DNA from: Hyphomicrobiales bacterium
GTDB lineage: Bacteria > Pseudomonadota > Alphaproteobacteria > Rhizobiales > Xanthobacteraceae
Assembly (NCBI GenBank): GCA_021732215.1
Contig: JAKFVL010000020.1
Coordinates: 101,673 to 165,672, forward strand
Reading direction: 5' to 3'
Length of the DNA stretch: 64,000 bases
The notes beneath the pieces were generated by a model. That model was not told where the DNA came from. It saw nothing but the letters and a program-made list of their open reading frames with translations, and did no database searches. Position 1 is the first letter of the stretch. Every line of letters begins with the position of its first letter. Both the position numbers and the translations under genes were made by a program. This document shows positions 12,935 to 24,558 of this stretch, in pieces.

Positions 12935-14533
12935 ATGAGCGAACCACTCGAACGGCCCGAAGTTGTTGAGGTTTCCAGCGATTCCGCACCGCCGCCACCG
13001 GTCCGGCGCCGGACCGCCGCGCAGCGCGTCCGCGAAGCACGTGACCGCATCACATCCACGAGCGGAACCCGGCCCGCGTTTGACCACGAGCTGTTGCGTC
13101 AATACGCCCAGACCCGGATCTCGGCGTCTCTGGTCATCATGCTGCTCACTGCTGCCAATGGCGTCCTGTTCAGCCTTTGGATAGAGCCTTACAACGCAGC
13201 AGCATGGACGACCGGCGTTTTCGGTCTGCATCTGATCATCGTCCGCTCCTGCAAGACGTATCTCGCCGAGACGCCCACTCCGGCAACCACCCGTAAATGG
13301 CAGCGGCGCTTTATCCTGCTCGATCTCGTTTACGGGCTGGCGTGGGCGGCAATTCTTGTGCAGCCAGCCAACAATGACATCGTCTCGAACACGCTATTGA
13401 TGGTCGTGATGCTGTTGGTGGTCGCGGTGTCGAGCATGGTCGCGGCGAATCTGCCGATGGCTGCATTCGCGGCGACCGTACCGGTCACGTCGGCGATCGC
13501 CCTCACCTTTACATTGCGCGGCTCATTGGACGCCTACATTCTGGCTCTGCTGGCGGTTGCTGCGGAAGGTTACTTCAGTCTGCTGGCCCATCGGCTGCAC
13601 TCGACCACCTTCTCTACGCTGGAAGCACGCGCCGAGAAGGACGCGCTGATCGGCGAGCTCGAGCAGGCGAAGGCCATATCTGACGAAGCACGCTTTCGCG
13701 CCGAGGCCGCCAACATCTCGAAATCCCGTTTCCTGGCCCAGATGAGCCACGAGCTGCGCACGCCGCTCAATGCCATTCTCGGATTTTCGGAAGTGATGAA
13801 GAGCGAGATTTTTGGCGCGCATTCGGTCGCCGTCTACAAGGACTATTCGAGCGATATTCATAACTCGGGCGTCCACTTGCTGAACCTGATCAATGAAATT
13901 CTCGATCTTTCAAGGATCGAGGCCGGCCGGTACGAGCTGAATGAAGAGGCCGTGTCGATCACGCACGTAGTGTCCGACTGCCATCATCTTTTGAAGTTGC
14001 GTGCGTCGAGCCGTGACATCACCATCCATGAGGTGTTCGAGCTGGACATGCCCCGGGTTTGGGCTGACGAACGCGCCACACGCCAGATCGTGCTCAACCT
14101 GCTGTCGAACTCGATCAAGTTCACGCCGCGCGGCGGCGAAATCTGGCTCAAGGCCGGCTGGACCGCGTCTGGCGGCCAATACCTGAGTTGCAAGGATAAT
14201 GGCTCAGGGATTCCGGAAGACGAAATACCGATCGTGCTGGCCTCGTTCGGTCAGGGATCGAATTCAATCAAGTCTGCCGAACAAGGCGCCGGCCTCGGCC
14301 TTCCGATCGCCAAGAGCCTCATCGATATGCACGGCGGTACGCTGACGCTGAAATCGAAACTGCGGATTGGCACAGAGGTCATTGTGACGTTTCCGCCTGA
14401 GCGCGTCATGTCGGCGCTCGCGCCGGTGGAGGAGCCTACGCCGTCAATTCAGCCGGAATGGCCGGAGGACACTTCGGGCAACAGGCAACGGGCACGCAAC
14501 ACACCGATCATGAACGCCGGTACCGGACTTTGA
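12935..14533 (+). CDS. Membrane sensor histidine kinase of the PleC/DivJ/PdhS type
   Basis: A 532-aa kinase. The N-terminal about 60 residues are cytosolic, followed by about six hydrophobic segments (65-225) without an evident periplasmic sensor. A short coiled coil precedes HisKA with 'FLAQMSHELRTPLNAILGF' (phospho-acceptor His), the family stretch 'LINEILDLSRIEAGRYEL', and an HATPase domain with 'NLLSNSIKFTP' and 'GAGLGLPIAKSLI'. This subtype phosphorylates or dephosphorylates DivK/PleD in alphaproteobacterial cell-cycle control. The upstream CtrA box supports that role, but the exact orthologue (DivJ or a PdhS) is not determined here. It is separated from the opposite caspase gene by about 260 nt. 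Confidence 0.88.
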   Translation: MSEPLERPEVVEVSSDSAPPPPVRRRTAAQRVREARDRITSTSGTRPAFDHELLRQYAQTRISASLVIMLLTAANGVLFSLWIEPYNAAAWTTGVFGLHLIIVRSCKTYLAETPTPATTRKWQRRFILLDLVYGLAWAAILVQPANNDIVSNTLLMVVMLLVVAVSSMVAANLPMAAFAATVPVTSAIALTFTLRGSLDAYILALLAVAAEGYFSLLAHRLHSTTFSTLEARAEKDALIGELEQAKAISDEARFRAEAANISKSRFLAQMSHELRTPLNAILGFSEVMKSEIFGAHSVAVYKDYSSDIHNSGVHLLNLINEILDLSRIEAGRYELNEEAVSITHVVSDCHHLLKLRASSRDITIHEVFELDMPRVWADERATRQIVLNLLSNSIKFTPRGGEIWLKAGWTASGGQYLSCKDNGSGIPEDEIPIVLASFGQGSNSIKSAEQGAGLGLPIAKSLIDMHGGTLTLKSKLRIGTEVIVTFPPERVMSALAPVEEPTPSIQPEWPEDTSGNRQRARNTPIMNAGTGL

Positions 14534-14665
14534 CTGCAAATGATCCCGGCGACTGCACGCACCTGAACATCACGCAAATGCGACTTCATCAACGGCACGC
14601 GCCAATCGGACCGCATACCCAAACCAGGGCTTGCACGAACCCACGGATTGATCTCAATACCGGCC

Positions 14666-14878
14666 ATGGCGATCGACACACCCTGCATCGCGGTCTGTTT
14701 CATCGATCCGCGAACCGATCTTTGCGCGGGCTGCGGGCGTACGCTTCCGGAGATCGCAAAGTGGCATCGGATCGAAAGCAGCGAGCGCCTCGCGATCATG
14801 GCGACGCTATCGCAACGCATGGCCGCGGCGGGAATGCCGCCTGCCCCCAGCCGCAACCGGAAAACCGGCCAGTCCTGA
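14666..14878 (+). CDS. DUF1289 domain protein
   Basis: This 70-aa protein starts MAIDTPCIAVC and carries the four-cysteine DUF1289 pattern 'CIAVCFIDPRTDLCAGCGR' (C-x3-C...C-x2-C), suggesting a small metal-binding fold, with 'EIAKWHRI' following as in the family. An in-frame ATG at 14648 is possible, but 14666 matches typical starts. The retropepsin-like gene begins 10 nt downstream, so the two are probably co-transcribed. Function is unknown. Confidence 0.85.
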   Translation: MAIDTPCIAVCFIDPRTDLCAGCGRTLPEIAKWHRIESSERLAIMATLSQRMAAAGMPPAPSRNRKTGQS

Positions 14879-14888
14879 CAGGTGAAGT

Positions 14889-15401
14889 GTGATCCGCATT
14901 GTCCTCGCGTTGATGGTGGTAGCCGTCCCGATCGGCGCCGTTCTGGCCTACGGCGATCCGAACGATCTCGCGAGAACGACCCGGGCGATTTCGTACGCTT
15001 TCGGTGACGACGACGCGAAAGCGCTACGCTTGGTGGAGATCAAGCGGCGCGACAATGGCGAGTTCAAACTGCGGGCGAAGATCAATGGCGCCAATGCGCC
15101 AATGATCATCGATACGGGCGCGACCTCGGTGGTCCTGACCTACGAGACCGCGAAGGCGGCCGGCCTGCCGCTCGAATTGCTGGTCTTTAATGTCGATCTG
15201 GAAACAGCCGGCGGCCGCACCCGTGCCGCAAAGCTGACGATCGACAGCCTCGCCATCGGCAAACTGGCCGAGCATGGAGTTCCTGCGCTCGTGGTGCCTA
15301 AAGGGCAGATGAAAACCAGCCTCCTTGGCATGAGCTTTCTGAACCGTCTGGAGAGCTGGGAAGTGCGCGCTGACAGGCTCGAGCTGCGCGGCTATCCATA
15401 A
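14889..15401 (+). CDS. Retropepsin-like aspartic protease (TIGR02281 clan AA type)
   Basis: A 170-aa protein with an N-terminal hydrophobic anchor or signal (about residues 3-20) and a single pepsin-like half domain. The catalytic 'MIIDTGATSVVLTY' contains the D-T-G triad, with a later 'LLGMSFLNRLESWEV' flap region typical of bacterial retropepsins. It should act in the periplasm as a homodimer. Start is GTG (14889). Substrates of the family are mostly unknown. It follows DUF1289 closely and converges on dusA with only five bases between stops and no clear terminator. Confidence 0.85.
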   Translation: MIRIVLALMVVAVPIGAVLAYGDPNDLARTTRAISYAFGDDDAKALRLVEIKRRDNGEFKLRAKINGANAPMIIDTGATSVVLTYETAKAAGLPLELLVFNVDLETAGGRTRAAKLTIDSLAIGKLAEHGVPALVVPKGQMKTSLLGMSFLNRLESWEVRADRLELRGYP

Positions 15402-15406
15402 CCCCG

Positions 15407-16402
<996 letters not shown>

Positions 16403-16497
16403 TAAACTGGTCTTTTTTGTCCAGGCTACAAACAATGGATTGTGAACGGCGCAGCCAGCTTTTTCTGCCTCATCCGCGTATCTATCCAGTGTCGGGG

Positions 16498-16508
16498 AGT
16501 ATGATACT
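16498..16508. promoter_or_regulatory. Small palindrome/-10-like element before the metal-associated gene
   Basis: AGTAT-G-ATACT is a perfect inverted repeat ending 10 nt before the ATG at 16518 and includes TATGAT, a -10 match. No Shine-Dalgarno is visible, so transcripts could be nearly leaderless, or this could be an operator. Weak evidence. Confidence 0.25.
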
Positions 16509-16517
16509 ATTAGCACC

Positions 16518-16808
16518 ATGAGCGTGAAACGAAAGCTTTGGCAGTTTGCATGTGCGGCGATGGTTCTGATCGCCGTTCAGTTCGCGCCTGCCTTGGCCCG
16601 CGCTCATGGCAACCACGACCACGGCACTGGCGCGCATGGCGTTCACGCCCATCATGGAGCCGTTTCCCATGCGATCGCGCTCCATGGAACGAAAGCATCC
16701 CGGACCTTGTCGCCGCCATCCATCGCCGGCCTCGAAACTCCAGCCAAATCCGAACTGGTCCTGACAGCGAATCAGGACAACGGCTCGTTGACGAACGACA
16801 CGGATTGA
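16518..16808 (+). CDS. His-rich exported protein, metal-efflux associated (standard-code part)
   Basis: By the standard code this is 96 aa: a signal peptide (MSVKRKLW..., cleavage near 'ALARA') followed by a His-rich stretch ('HGNHDHGTGAHGVHAHHG') suited to binding Cu, Zn or Co in the periplasm. It lies just upstream of an RND metal efflux adaptor and pump on the same strand. The reading frame does not end naturally: after the TGA at 16806-16808 it continues in frame for 58 sense codons with Cys-Cys motifs and a C-terminus that looks like the rest of the same protein (next entry). The gene may therefore be broken by a nonsense change, or the TGA may be recoded. Confidence 0.7.
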   Translation: MSVKRKLWQFACAAMVLIAVQFAPALARAHGNHDHGTGAHGVHAHHGAVSHAIALHGTKASRTLSPPSIAGLETPAKSELVLTANQDNGSLTNDTD

Positions 16809-16985
16809 TGCGTCAGCGGATGCTGCAGCAAAGGCATCGGCTGCTGTAGCGCCGCGGCTCTCGCATCGGCATCGCAAAGCCCGCCCGTTTCCCCACGTTC
16901 GCGCCGTCTCGATCTGGCCGGTCCGATTCTTATTCTGGGAACGGAACCAGAAAGCCTTCGCAAACCTCCTCGACACCTCGCCTGA
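16806..16985 (+). pseudogene. In-frame continuation past TGA: Cys-rich C-terminal part
   Basis: Reading on in the same frame after the TGA gives 'CVSGCCSKGIGCCSAAALA', then a Pro/Ser-rich linker and 'TEPESLRKPPRHLA' before a TGA at 16983. Cys-Cys pairs next to a His-rich exported domain, and an '-EP-x-L-x-(R/K)-PPR-x-LA' ending, fit the small exported proteins often found ahead of heavy-metal efflux operons (recollection of the family, not a search). A 9-bp hairpin (16822-16830 with 16842-16850) sits 14 nt after the TGA. Options are nonsense mutation, sequencing error or UGA recoding; the sequence alone cannot decide. Confidence 0.5.
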
Positions 16986-17058
16986 GCGACGACATCGCTG
17001 CGAGTCTGCGTTGCAGATCGCGTGAGCGACGAAGTTTCTTTTCAGGTGAGGAATCGAT

Positions 17059-18741
17059 ATGTACTCGTTTTTGCGCGCGGCGCTGTATCTGGCTGCTGTG
17101 CCGTTGTTCTTCCAGGCTGCTGCGCCCGTGCTGGCACACGACGGTCATGACCACAATGCGCCGGCTCCAGCCCCGATCGCCAGCATTGCACCTCGCGCCG
17201 AAGCCACCTCAGAAACGCACGAACTGGTCACGGTCGCCCGCGACGGCGTGCTTTCAATCTACGTCGATCGATTCCAGACCAACGAACCGGTCGATGGAGC
17301 GACGATCGATGTTGAAACCCCTGCCGGACCGCAAACCGTCGGCGGCAAATCCGGCGAGCCCTATCGACTCGATGCTCCGTGGTCGGGCAAGGCCGGCTCA
17401 TACGATCTGATATTTACGATCACGACCAACGGCAATATCGACATCCTGCCGCTGACACTGGTCATTCCGCGCAACGACGCAGTCGGCAAGAACGGCGTCA
17501 CTCCATTCGCCATCGCGGATGGTATCCGGCAGCAATTCGGGCACGATATCTCAGGCATCCTTGTAGCGCTGTTCGGCGGATTTGCGGCCGGCATCGGTGC
17601 GATGCTGTTGCTGTGGCGTCGAAGCGCAGCCGCACTCGTTCTGGTGGTGACCGGGACGCTTGTTCTCTTCAGTGGTCCATTACACGCCCACGATGGCGAC
17701 GATCACTCGAAATCCACGCCCGCCGTATCAGCACCTGCGGTTCGCGATCTCGCTCAACGCCTTCCCGACGGCGGCGTCTTCGTCCCGAAGAGTACACAAC
17801 GCATTCTCGCACTCCGTACCGCGATGACTGAGTCCAAAGCGCACAGCCGTGCGATTGAATTGCCGGGACGGATCATTCCCGATCCCAATGCCAGCGGATT
17901 CGTTCAAGCCTCCGTCGGAGGACGCCTCTCGGCCCCGCCGGGCGGATTTCCAAGACTCGGAATGCCGGTGAAGAAAGGCGATGTGCTGGCTTACGTCGAG
18001 CCGCCGCTTCAGGCCATCGATTTATCCGACATGCGTCAACGACAGGGCGAACTCGACCAGCAGATTTCCATCGTCGAGCGCCGGCTCGCCCGCTTTGAAT
18101 CCCTCGCACCCAGCGGAGCTATCGCTCGCTCGCAACTGGAGGAAACCCGGCTGGAGCTTCAGGGGCTAAAGGACAGGCGCAGCTCGCTCGACAGGGTGCG
18201 CCGCGAGCCTGAAGCCTTGACGGCGCCAGTGGACGGCGTGATTGCCGAAGGCACACCGGTCGCCGGACAGATCGCCCAGTCCAACGCGGTGATCTTCCAT
18301 ATCGTCGATCCCGCCAAGCTATGGGTCGAAGCCCGCAGTTTTGATGCGCTCGCAGGCGTCCGCAGCGCGACCGCGAATATTGGTAGCCATCGCGTCGTCA
18401 CGCTCTCTTACCGTGGTTCGGGATTCGCCGACCGAAACCAGTCGATTCCGGTCCAGTTCGCGATCGAGGGCGATCACTCGGGGCTGCGCGCAGGCCAGTT
18501 CGTGACCGTCCTTGCGACAACCGGAGAGGAAAAGTTCGGCCTGGCGATACCGCGCTCTAGTCTGGTGCGCAACGCCAACGGACAGGAGGTCGTCTACGAA
18601 CATGTCGCGGCTGAGCGCTTCGAGCAGCGGCCGGTCCGGATCGAGCCGCTCGACGGCGACCGTGTCTTTGTTGCGGCAGGCCTCGCGCAGGGCAAGCGCC
18701 TTGTCGTGCAAGGCGCCGAGCTTCTCGATCAAGTGCGCTGA
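17059..18741 (+). CDS. Heavy-metal RND efflux periplasmic adaptor, N-terminally extended
   Basis: A 560-aa protein made of two parts. Residues 1-27 are a signal peptide followed by 'HDGHDHN'. Residues about 50-140 form a beta-rich periplasmic domain. Residues 163-210 hold two hydrophobic segments, the second resembling a signal peptide ending 'GPLHA' before 'HDGDDHS'. Residues about 230-560 are a CusB/CzcB-type HlyD adaptor with a coiled-coil hairpin and barrel-sandwich elements ('APVDGVIAEGTPVAGQIA'). The adaptor links the inner-membrane pump to an outer-membrane channel; no TolC-like gene is visible here. The pump gene starts 12 nt downstream, an operon. Which metal is exported is not determined. 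Confidence 0.88.
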   Translation: MYSFLRAALYLAAVPLFFQAAAPVLAHDGHDHNAPAPAPIASIAPRAEATSETHELVTVARDGVLSIYVDRFQTNEPVDGATIDVETPAGPQTVGGKSGEPYRLDAPWSGKAGSYDLIFTITTNGNIDILPLTLVIPRNDAVGKNGVTPFAIADGIRQQFGHDISGILVALFGGFAAGIGAMLLLWRRSAAALVLVVTGTLVLFSGPLHAHDGDDHSKSTPAVSAPAVRDLAQRLPDGGVFVPKSTQRILALRTAMTESKAHSRAIELPGRIIPDPNASGFVQASVGGRLSAPPGGFPRLGMPVKKGDVLAYVEPPLQAIDLSDMRQRQGELDQQISIVERRLARFESLAPSGAIARSQLEETRLELQGLKDRRSSLDRVRREPEALTAPVDGVIAEGTPVAGQIAQSNAVIFHIVDPAKLWVEARSFDALAGVRSATANIGSHRVVTLSYRGSGFADRNQSIPVQFAIEGDHSGLRAGQFVTVLATTGEEKFGLAIPRSSLVRNANGQEVVYEHVAAERFEQRPVRIEPLDGDRVFVAAGLAQGKRLVVQGAELLDQVR

Positions 18742-18753
18742 GGAGGATGACAG

Positions 18754-21700
18754 ATGTTTCGCTTTCTCGTCACGCAATCATTGCGCAACAGCCTTCTTGT
18801 GATGGCGGCTGCGCTGGTCCTGGTGTTGCTTGGCATCTTCAGCGCCAGCCGCTTGCCGGTCGATGTGTTTCCCGACCTCAACAAGCCGACGGTGACGATC
18901 CTGACCGAGTCCGAAGGGCTTGCGCCGCCTGAGGTCGAACAACTGGTCAGCTTCCCGATCGAAACCCAGATGAACGGCGTGCCGGGCGTCACACGGGTTC
19001 GTTCGGTCTCGGGAATCGGCCTTTCGATCGTCTATGTCGAGTTCGACTGGGGGACCGATATCTATCGCAATCGGCAGCAAGTTGCCGAACGCCTCAACCT
19101 GGTCAGAACCCAGTTGCCGCTGAACACCGTCCCGCAAATGGGACCGGTCAACTCCATCATGGGACAGATTTTGCTTGTCGCGATCACGAGCGACCGCGCG
19201 ACCCCGATGGAGGTCCGCGAGCGCGCGGACTTCGTCGTGCGTCCGCGGCTGCTGACGATCCCCGGCGTCGCACAGGTGATCCCGATAGGCGGTGAGGTTC
19301 GCCAGTACCGGATCGCACCCAATCCGCCCGCGCTCCGCAGCCTCGGTGTCACCTACGAGCAGATCGAAACAGGCTTGAACCAGTTCGGCGTGAATACCGG
19401 CGGCGGATTTACCGACCAGCACGCGCGCGAGTATCTGATCCGCAACATCGGACGAACGACGAACCTCGACGATCTTCGCAACATCGTTGTGGCCCAGGTC
19501 AACGGCGGCCCGGTCTATCTGAAACAGGTCGCGACCGTCGAGTTTGCACCCAAAGTCAAACGCGGCGACGCAGGCTATATGGGCAAGCCCGCTGTCGTCG
19601 TCTCGATCGAGAAGCAGCCCAATGTCGATACCATCCGGCTGACGCGCGAAATCGAGCAGGCGCTGAAAGAGATCACGGCTTCGTTGCCGCAGGGCATGAA
19701 GGCCGACCAGATCATCTTCCGTCAGGCCAACTTCATCGAGGCCTCGATCCGTAACGTCGAGCGGGTTCTCCTGGAAGCCGGTGCGGTCGTTGCCGTCGTG
19801 CTGTTCGCATTTCTGATGAACTGGCGGACGACGGCAATCTCGCTGACAGCGATCCCCGTATCAATCCTGACTACCGCCGTGATCTTCTATTTTGCCGGCC
19901 TGACGATCAACACCATGACGCTTGGAGGGATCGCCATCGCCATCGGCGAACTTGTCGATGATGCCGTTGTCGACGTTGAGAATATCTTCCGGCGGCTGCG
20001 CGAGAACCGCGCACTGGAGCAACCGCACCCGGTCTTCGACGTGGTCGTGGCGGCATCGCAGGAAGTCCGCTCCGGCATCGTCTATGCAACCGCGATCATC
20101 GTTCTGGTGTTCGTTCCGTTGTTTGCGCTCTCGGGAATCGAAGGCCGGCTGTTTGTGCCGCTCGGTCAGGCCTACATCATCTCGATCCTGGTGAGCCTTG
20201 CGGTGTCGATTACTCTGACGCCGGTGATGGCCTATCACATGCTGCCGCATCTCAAGCGCATGGACCATGGCGATAGCGCGCTGGTGCGATGGCTCAAACG
20301 CATCAACAGCGCCCTGCTCGCGAAAGTCTTTCGGCATCAGCGCGCGCTGATGGCGTCGGCGCTGGCCGCGGTGGTTCTGGCGGCAATCGCCGCGTTCTAT
20401 CTGCCGCGGGCATTCCTTCCGCCGTTCAACGAAGGAACCTTCACCATCAACATGGTCTTCAATCCGGGGATTTCGCTCGCCGAGTCCGATCGCGTTGGCC
20501 TGATTGCCGAGCGTCTGCTGCTTGATATTCCGGAGATCAAGACCGTCGGACGGCGGACAGGGCGCGCTGAACTGGACGAGCATGCGGAAGGTGTTCATTC
20601 GTCGGATCTAGAAGTGAATCTGAACGAAACGTCGCGGCCGAAGCCTGACATCGTCGCCGACATCCGGTCACGGCTTGCGGTGCTGCCGGCTTCGATCAAT
20701 GTCGGTCAGCCGATCTCGCATCGCCTCGATCATCTGCTATCGGGGGTCCGCGCCGAGATCGCGCTGAAAGTATTCGGAGATGACCTGAATACGCTGCGCG
20801 CGACGGCGGAAATGCTGCGAGTCCAACTTGCCGACATTCCCGGTCTCACCGACCTTCAGGTGGAGAAGCAAGTCCTGATTCCGCAGCTTGAAATCCGCGT
20901 CGATTACAGCCGTGCCGCGCTCTATGGCGTCCAGCCGTCGGCCGTCGTCCAACAGCTCAGCCGGCTTTCCAACGGGCGCGTGATTTCGCGTGTGGTCGAC
21001 GGTTATCGTCGGTTCGACGTCACGATGCGGCTGCCTGACCGGTTGCGCACAACGCAGACGCTCGGCGACCTGCTGATCGAAACGCCGGCAGGCTGGATCC
21101 CTGCGCGACAGATTGCAGAGATCAAGGAGACCGAAGGCCCGAACCAAATTCTGCGGGAGAATGGCCGCCGCCGTCTGGTTGTGTTGGCGAACACCGCTGC
21201 AAATGCCGATACAGCCGGGATCGTGGAGGCAATCCGCACGGTGATCGCATCGGCCAAACTACCCGAGGGCTTCTATATTCGCCTCGAAGGTACGTTCCAG
21301 GCGCAGGAAGAGGCAAGCCGGACGATCGCCGTGCTGTCTTCGCTGTCGCTGCTGTTGGTTTTCGCGGTTCTCTACAGCCGCTACCGCTCGACGATGCTTG
21401 CGATAATCGTCATGGGCAATGTCCCGCTCGCCCTGATCGGATCGGTCGCGGCATTGTGGATCGCCGGGCAACCACTGTCTGTTGCGTCCATGATCGGATT
21501 CATCACGCTGACCGGAATCGCCGTCCGCAACGGCATTCTGAAAATCAGCCACTACATCAACCTCGCGCTGAGCGAGGGATTGCCGTTTGGACAAGATCTG
21601 GTGGTCCGCGGCAGTCTTGAACGGCTGACGCCCGTCCTGATGACGGCGCTGTCGGCGGGCATCGCGCTCGTTCCGCTTCTGATCGATGCGGCAACACCTG

Positions 21701-21888
21701 GCAAGGAAATCCTCCATCCCGTTGCCGTGACGATCTTCGGCGGACTCATCAGCGCGACGCTTCTCGATACGTTTCTCACACCGGTTCTTTTTCTGCGCTA
21801 CGGCAAGTCACCGCTCGAACGCTTGCGGCGCGACGCCGCCGCGCGTGCGAAATCTCCACAATCAAACTCACCTGTTGAAGCCTATTGA
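18754..21888 (+). CDS. Heavy-metal efflux RND pump (CusA/CzcA family)
   Basis: This 1044-aa inner-membrane proton antiporter has the typical RND layout: TM1 (about residues 12-32), a large periplasmic loop, TM2-6 (about 335-500), a second loop and TM7-12 (about 865-1020). HME-subfamily features include '[14 protein letters not shown]', '[13 protein letters not shown]' and the TM4 '[20 protein letters not shown]' with acidic residues for proton relay. It works as a trimer with the adaptor encoded just upstream. Ions of the family are Cu/Ag or Co/Zn/Cd/Ni; the sequence alone does not settle which. The neighbouring His-rich protein and CDF transporter support a divalent-metal role. Confidence 0.93.
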   Translation: MFRFLVTQSLRNSLLVMAAALVLVLLGIFSASRLPVDVFPDLNKPTVTILTESEGLAPPEVEQLVSFPIETQMNGVPGVTRVRSVSGIGLSIVYVEFDWGTDIYRNRQQVAERLNLVRTQLPLNTVPQMGPVNSIMGQILLVAITSDRATPMEVRERADFVVRPRLLTIPGVAQVIPIGGEVRQYRIAPNPPALRSLGVTYEQIETGLNQFGVNTGGGFTDQHAREYLIRNIGRTTNLDDLRNIVVAQVNGGPVYLKQVATVEFAPKVKRGDAGYMGKPAVVVSIEKQPNVDTIRLTREIEQALKEITASLPQGMKADQIIFRQANFIEASIRNVERVLLEAGAVVAVVLFAFLMNWRTTAISLTAIPVSILTTAVIFYFAGLTINTMTLGGIAIAIGELVDDAVVDVENIFRRLRENRALEQPHPVFDVVVAASQEVRSGIVYATAIIVLVFVPLFALSGIEGRLFVPLGQAYIISILVSLAVSITLTPVMAYHMLPHLKRMDHGDSALVRWLKRINSALLAKVFRHQRALMASALAAVVLAAIAAFYLPRAFLPPFNEGTFTINMVFNPGISLAESDRVGLIAERLLLDIPEIKTVGRRTGRAELDEHAEGVHSSDLEVNLNETSRPKPDIVADIRSRLAVLPASINVGQPISHRLDHLLSGVRAEIALKVFGDDLNTLRATAEMLRVQLADIPGLTDLQVEKQVLIPQLEIRVDYSRAALYGVQPSAVVQQLSRLSNGRVISRVVDGYRRFDVTMRLPDRLRTTQTLGDLLIETPAGWIPARQIAEIKETEGPNQILRENGRRRLVVLANTAANADTAGIVEAIRTVIASAKLPEGFYIRLEGTFQAQEEASRTIAVLSSLSLLLVFAVLYSRYRSTMLAIIVMGNVPLALIGSVAALWIAGQPLSVASMIGFITLTGIAVRNGILKISHYINLALSEGLPFGQDLVVRGSLERLTPVLMTALSAGIALVPLLIDAATPGKEILHPVAVTIFGGLISATLLDTFLTPVLFLRYGKSPLERLRRDAAARAKSPQSNSPVEAY

Positions 21889-21909
21889 TCATTGCATCGG
21901 AGAAAAAAG

Positions 21910-22281
21910 ATGGATGCGAGATTTCCAGTTATCGCGGCGCTGTTGCTGACGCCGACATATGCCTTCGCTTCTGGGAGCCACGACAAAGGACCAAACGGCG
22001 GGACGGTAGCGGACGCCGGTTCCTATCATGTCGAACTGGTGGTGAAGTCCAATACGGTTGTGCTTTTCGTCAGCGACAAGAAAGACAAGCCCGTTGCAAC
22101 AGCCGGCTTCAAGGCGATTGTCATTTTTAATGTCGATGGAAAGGCCCAACGCATCCCGCTGGAGCCATCGGGAGAAGCCAAACTCTCTGGCACGACTGCC
22201 ACCGCGTTGCCGGCCCAACCAAAAGGCGTCGTTCAGTTGACCGCCCCCGACGGGAAAACGGCACAGGCAAAATTTCAGTGA
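21910..22281 (+). CDS. Small exported protein of the metal efflux operon
   Basis: The start at 21910 gives MDARFPVIAALLLTPTYAFA, a clear signal peptide, and a mature protein of about 103 residues. It contains 'GPNGGTVADAGSYHVELVVK' and 'VLFVSDKKDKPVATAGFKA', a pattern seen in small periplasmic beta-sandwich proteins encoded beside heavy-metal RND pumps. It follows the pump stop by 21 nt and is probably in the operon. A metal-chaperone or accessory role is inferred from context; no binding motif is certain. Confidence 0.75.
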   Translation: MDARFPVIAALLLTPTYAFASGSHDKGPNGGTVADAGSYHVELVVKSNTVVLFVSDKKDKPVATAGFKAIVIFNVDGKAQRIPLEPSGEAKLSGTTATALPAQPKGVVQLTAPDGKTAQAKFQ

Positions 22282-22351
22282 CGACATCGCCGCCAACTGA
22301 CAATCGGCACAGGCATGCCTCGTCTGCCGGAAAATGCGTGTGGCCGGATAG

Positions 22352-23422
<1,071 letters not shown>

Positions 23423-23459
23423 ACAACACATCAGATCACCAATCGAAGAGAATGAAATC

Positions 23460-24428
23460 ATGAAGGCCTATGTCTACGGCGCCAACGGCGCTGCCATTGC
23501 TGACGTTCCCGAACCATCGCCCACAGGCGCCCAGATCATGGTGAAGGTTCGTGCCTGTGGCCTCAATCGCGCCGATGTGGGCATGTCGAAGGGACACATT
23601 CATGGCGCGGCCGGCGGCGCTGGCGCCGTGCTCGGCATGGAATGGGCTGGCGATGTCGTCGAGCTGGGTCCGGATGCGACGAACGTAAAAATCGGCGAGC
23701 GCGTCATGGGATCGGGTGGTGGCGGGTTCGCAGAGTTCGCGCTGACCGATCACGGCCGTGTTTTTCCAATACCTGCCGCGATGACATACGGCGAAGCAGC
23801 AACGCTACCGCTTGCGCTCACCACCATGCACAACGCGATCGTCACCAACGGCGCATTGCAAGCCGGGCAATCGGTGCTGATTCAGGGCGCAAGCTCGGGC
23901 GTCGGCCTGATGGCCTTGCAGATCGCCAAACACAAGGGCGCGAAGCTCGTGATCGGTTCCTCCACCAACGCCGAGCGGCGCACGAGGCTGAAAGATTTCG
24001 GCGCTGACCTCGCGATCGACTCCAACGATGCCGGCTGGGTTGATCAGGTCCTGAAGGCTACCGATAGCAAGGGCGTCGATCTGATCGTCGATCAGGTCTC
24101 GGGCAAAACCGCCAACGGCAATCTCGCCGCAACCAAGGTTCTTGGCCGCATTGTCAATGTCGGCCGTCTTGGAGGAACCCACGGCGACTTCAACTTCGAT
24201 CTGCATGCGGCACGGCGTATCAGCTACATCGGCGTCACCTTCCGCACCCGCAGCATTGAAGAGATTCGGGACATCTTTGCGAATGTCCGCAGCGATATCT
24301 GGCCCGCGGTGGAATCAGGCAAACTCAAACTTCCGATCGACAGGGCTTTTCCCTTCGCAGAGATTGGCGCCGCATTTGCCCGCATGGAGGCTAATCAGCA
24401 CCTTGGCAAGATCGTGGTGACGTTTTGA
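23460..24428 (+). CDS. Zinc-independent medium-chain dehydrogenase/quinone oxidoreductase
   Basis: A 322-aa MDR-superfamily protein. The GroES-like N-terminal half has 'VRACGLNRADVGMSKG', and the cofactor half has the NADPH-binding 'IQGASSGVGLMALQIAK' and 'GRIVNVGRLGG'. The structural and catalytic zinc ligands of alcohol dehydrogenases are absent, so quinone oxidoreductase or enoyl reductase activity is more likely. The start at 23460 begins MKAYVYGANGAA like the family; the ORF's 27 upstream codons overlap the preceding gene. It is probably co-transcribed with the nitronate monooxygenase. Confidence 0.9.
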   Translation: MKAYVYGANGAAIADVPEPSPTGAQIMVKVRACGLNRADVGMSKGHIHGAAGGAGAVLGMEWAGDVVELGPDATNVKIGERVMGSGGGGFAEFALTDHGRVFPIPAAMTYGEAATLPLALTTMHNAIVTNGALQAGQSVLIQGASSGVGLMALQIAKHKGAKLVIGSSTNAERRTRLKDFGADLAIDSNDAGWVDQVLKATDSKGVDLIVDQVSGKTANGNLAATKVLGRIVNVGRLGGTHGDFNFDLHAARRISYIGVTFRTRSIEEIRDIFANVRSDIWPAVESGKLKLPIDRAFPFAEIGAAFARMEANQHLGKIVVTF

Positions 24429-24558
24429 GGGTGCCAGCCTCTTGCGATTGATACGCAATGATGACGTCCATTCAATTGCGTCTCACTCGCAGTTGCACTG
24501 CGCGGTTCTGATTTCCCCGCTGGATAAAATACTTTAAGGGATGCCTCACGAGGCATTC

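Noticed and set aside
16482..16976. 164-aa open frame on the minus strand opposite the His-rich gene
   Set aside because: Mirror of the His/Cys-rich coding frame; no signal peptide or domain, and the plus-strand gene has both signal and metal-binding pattern.
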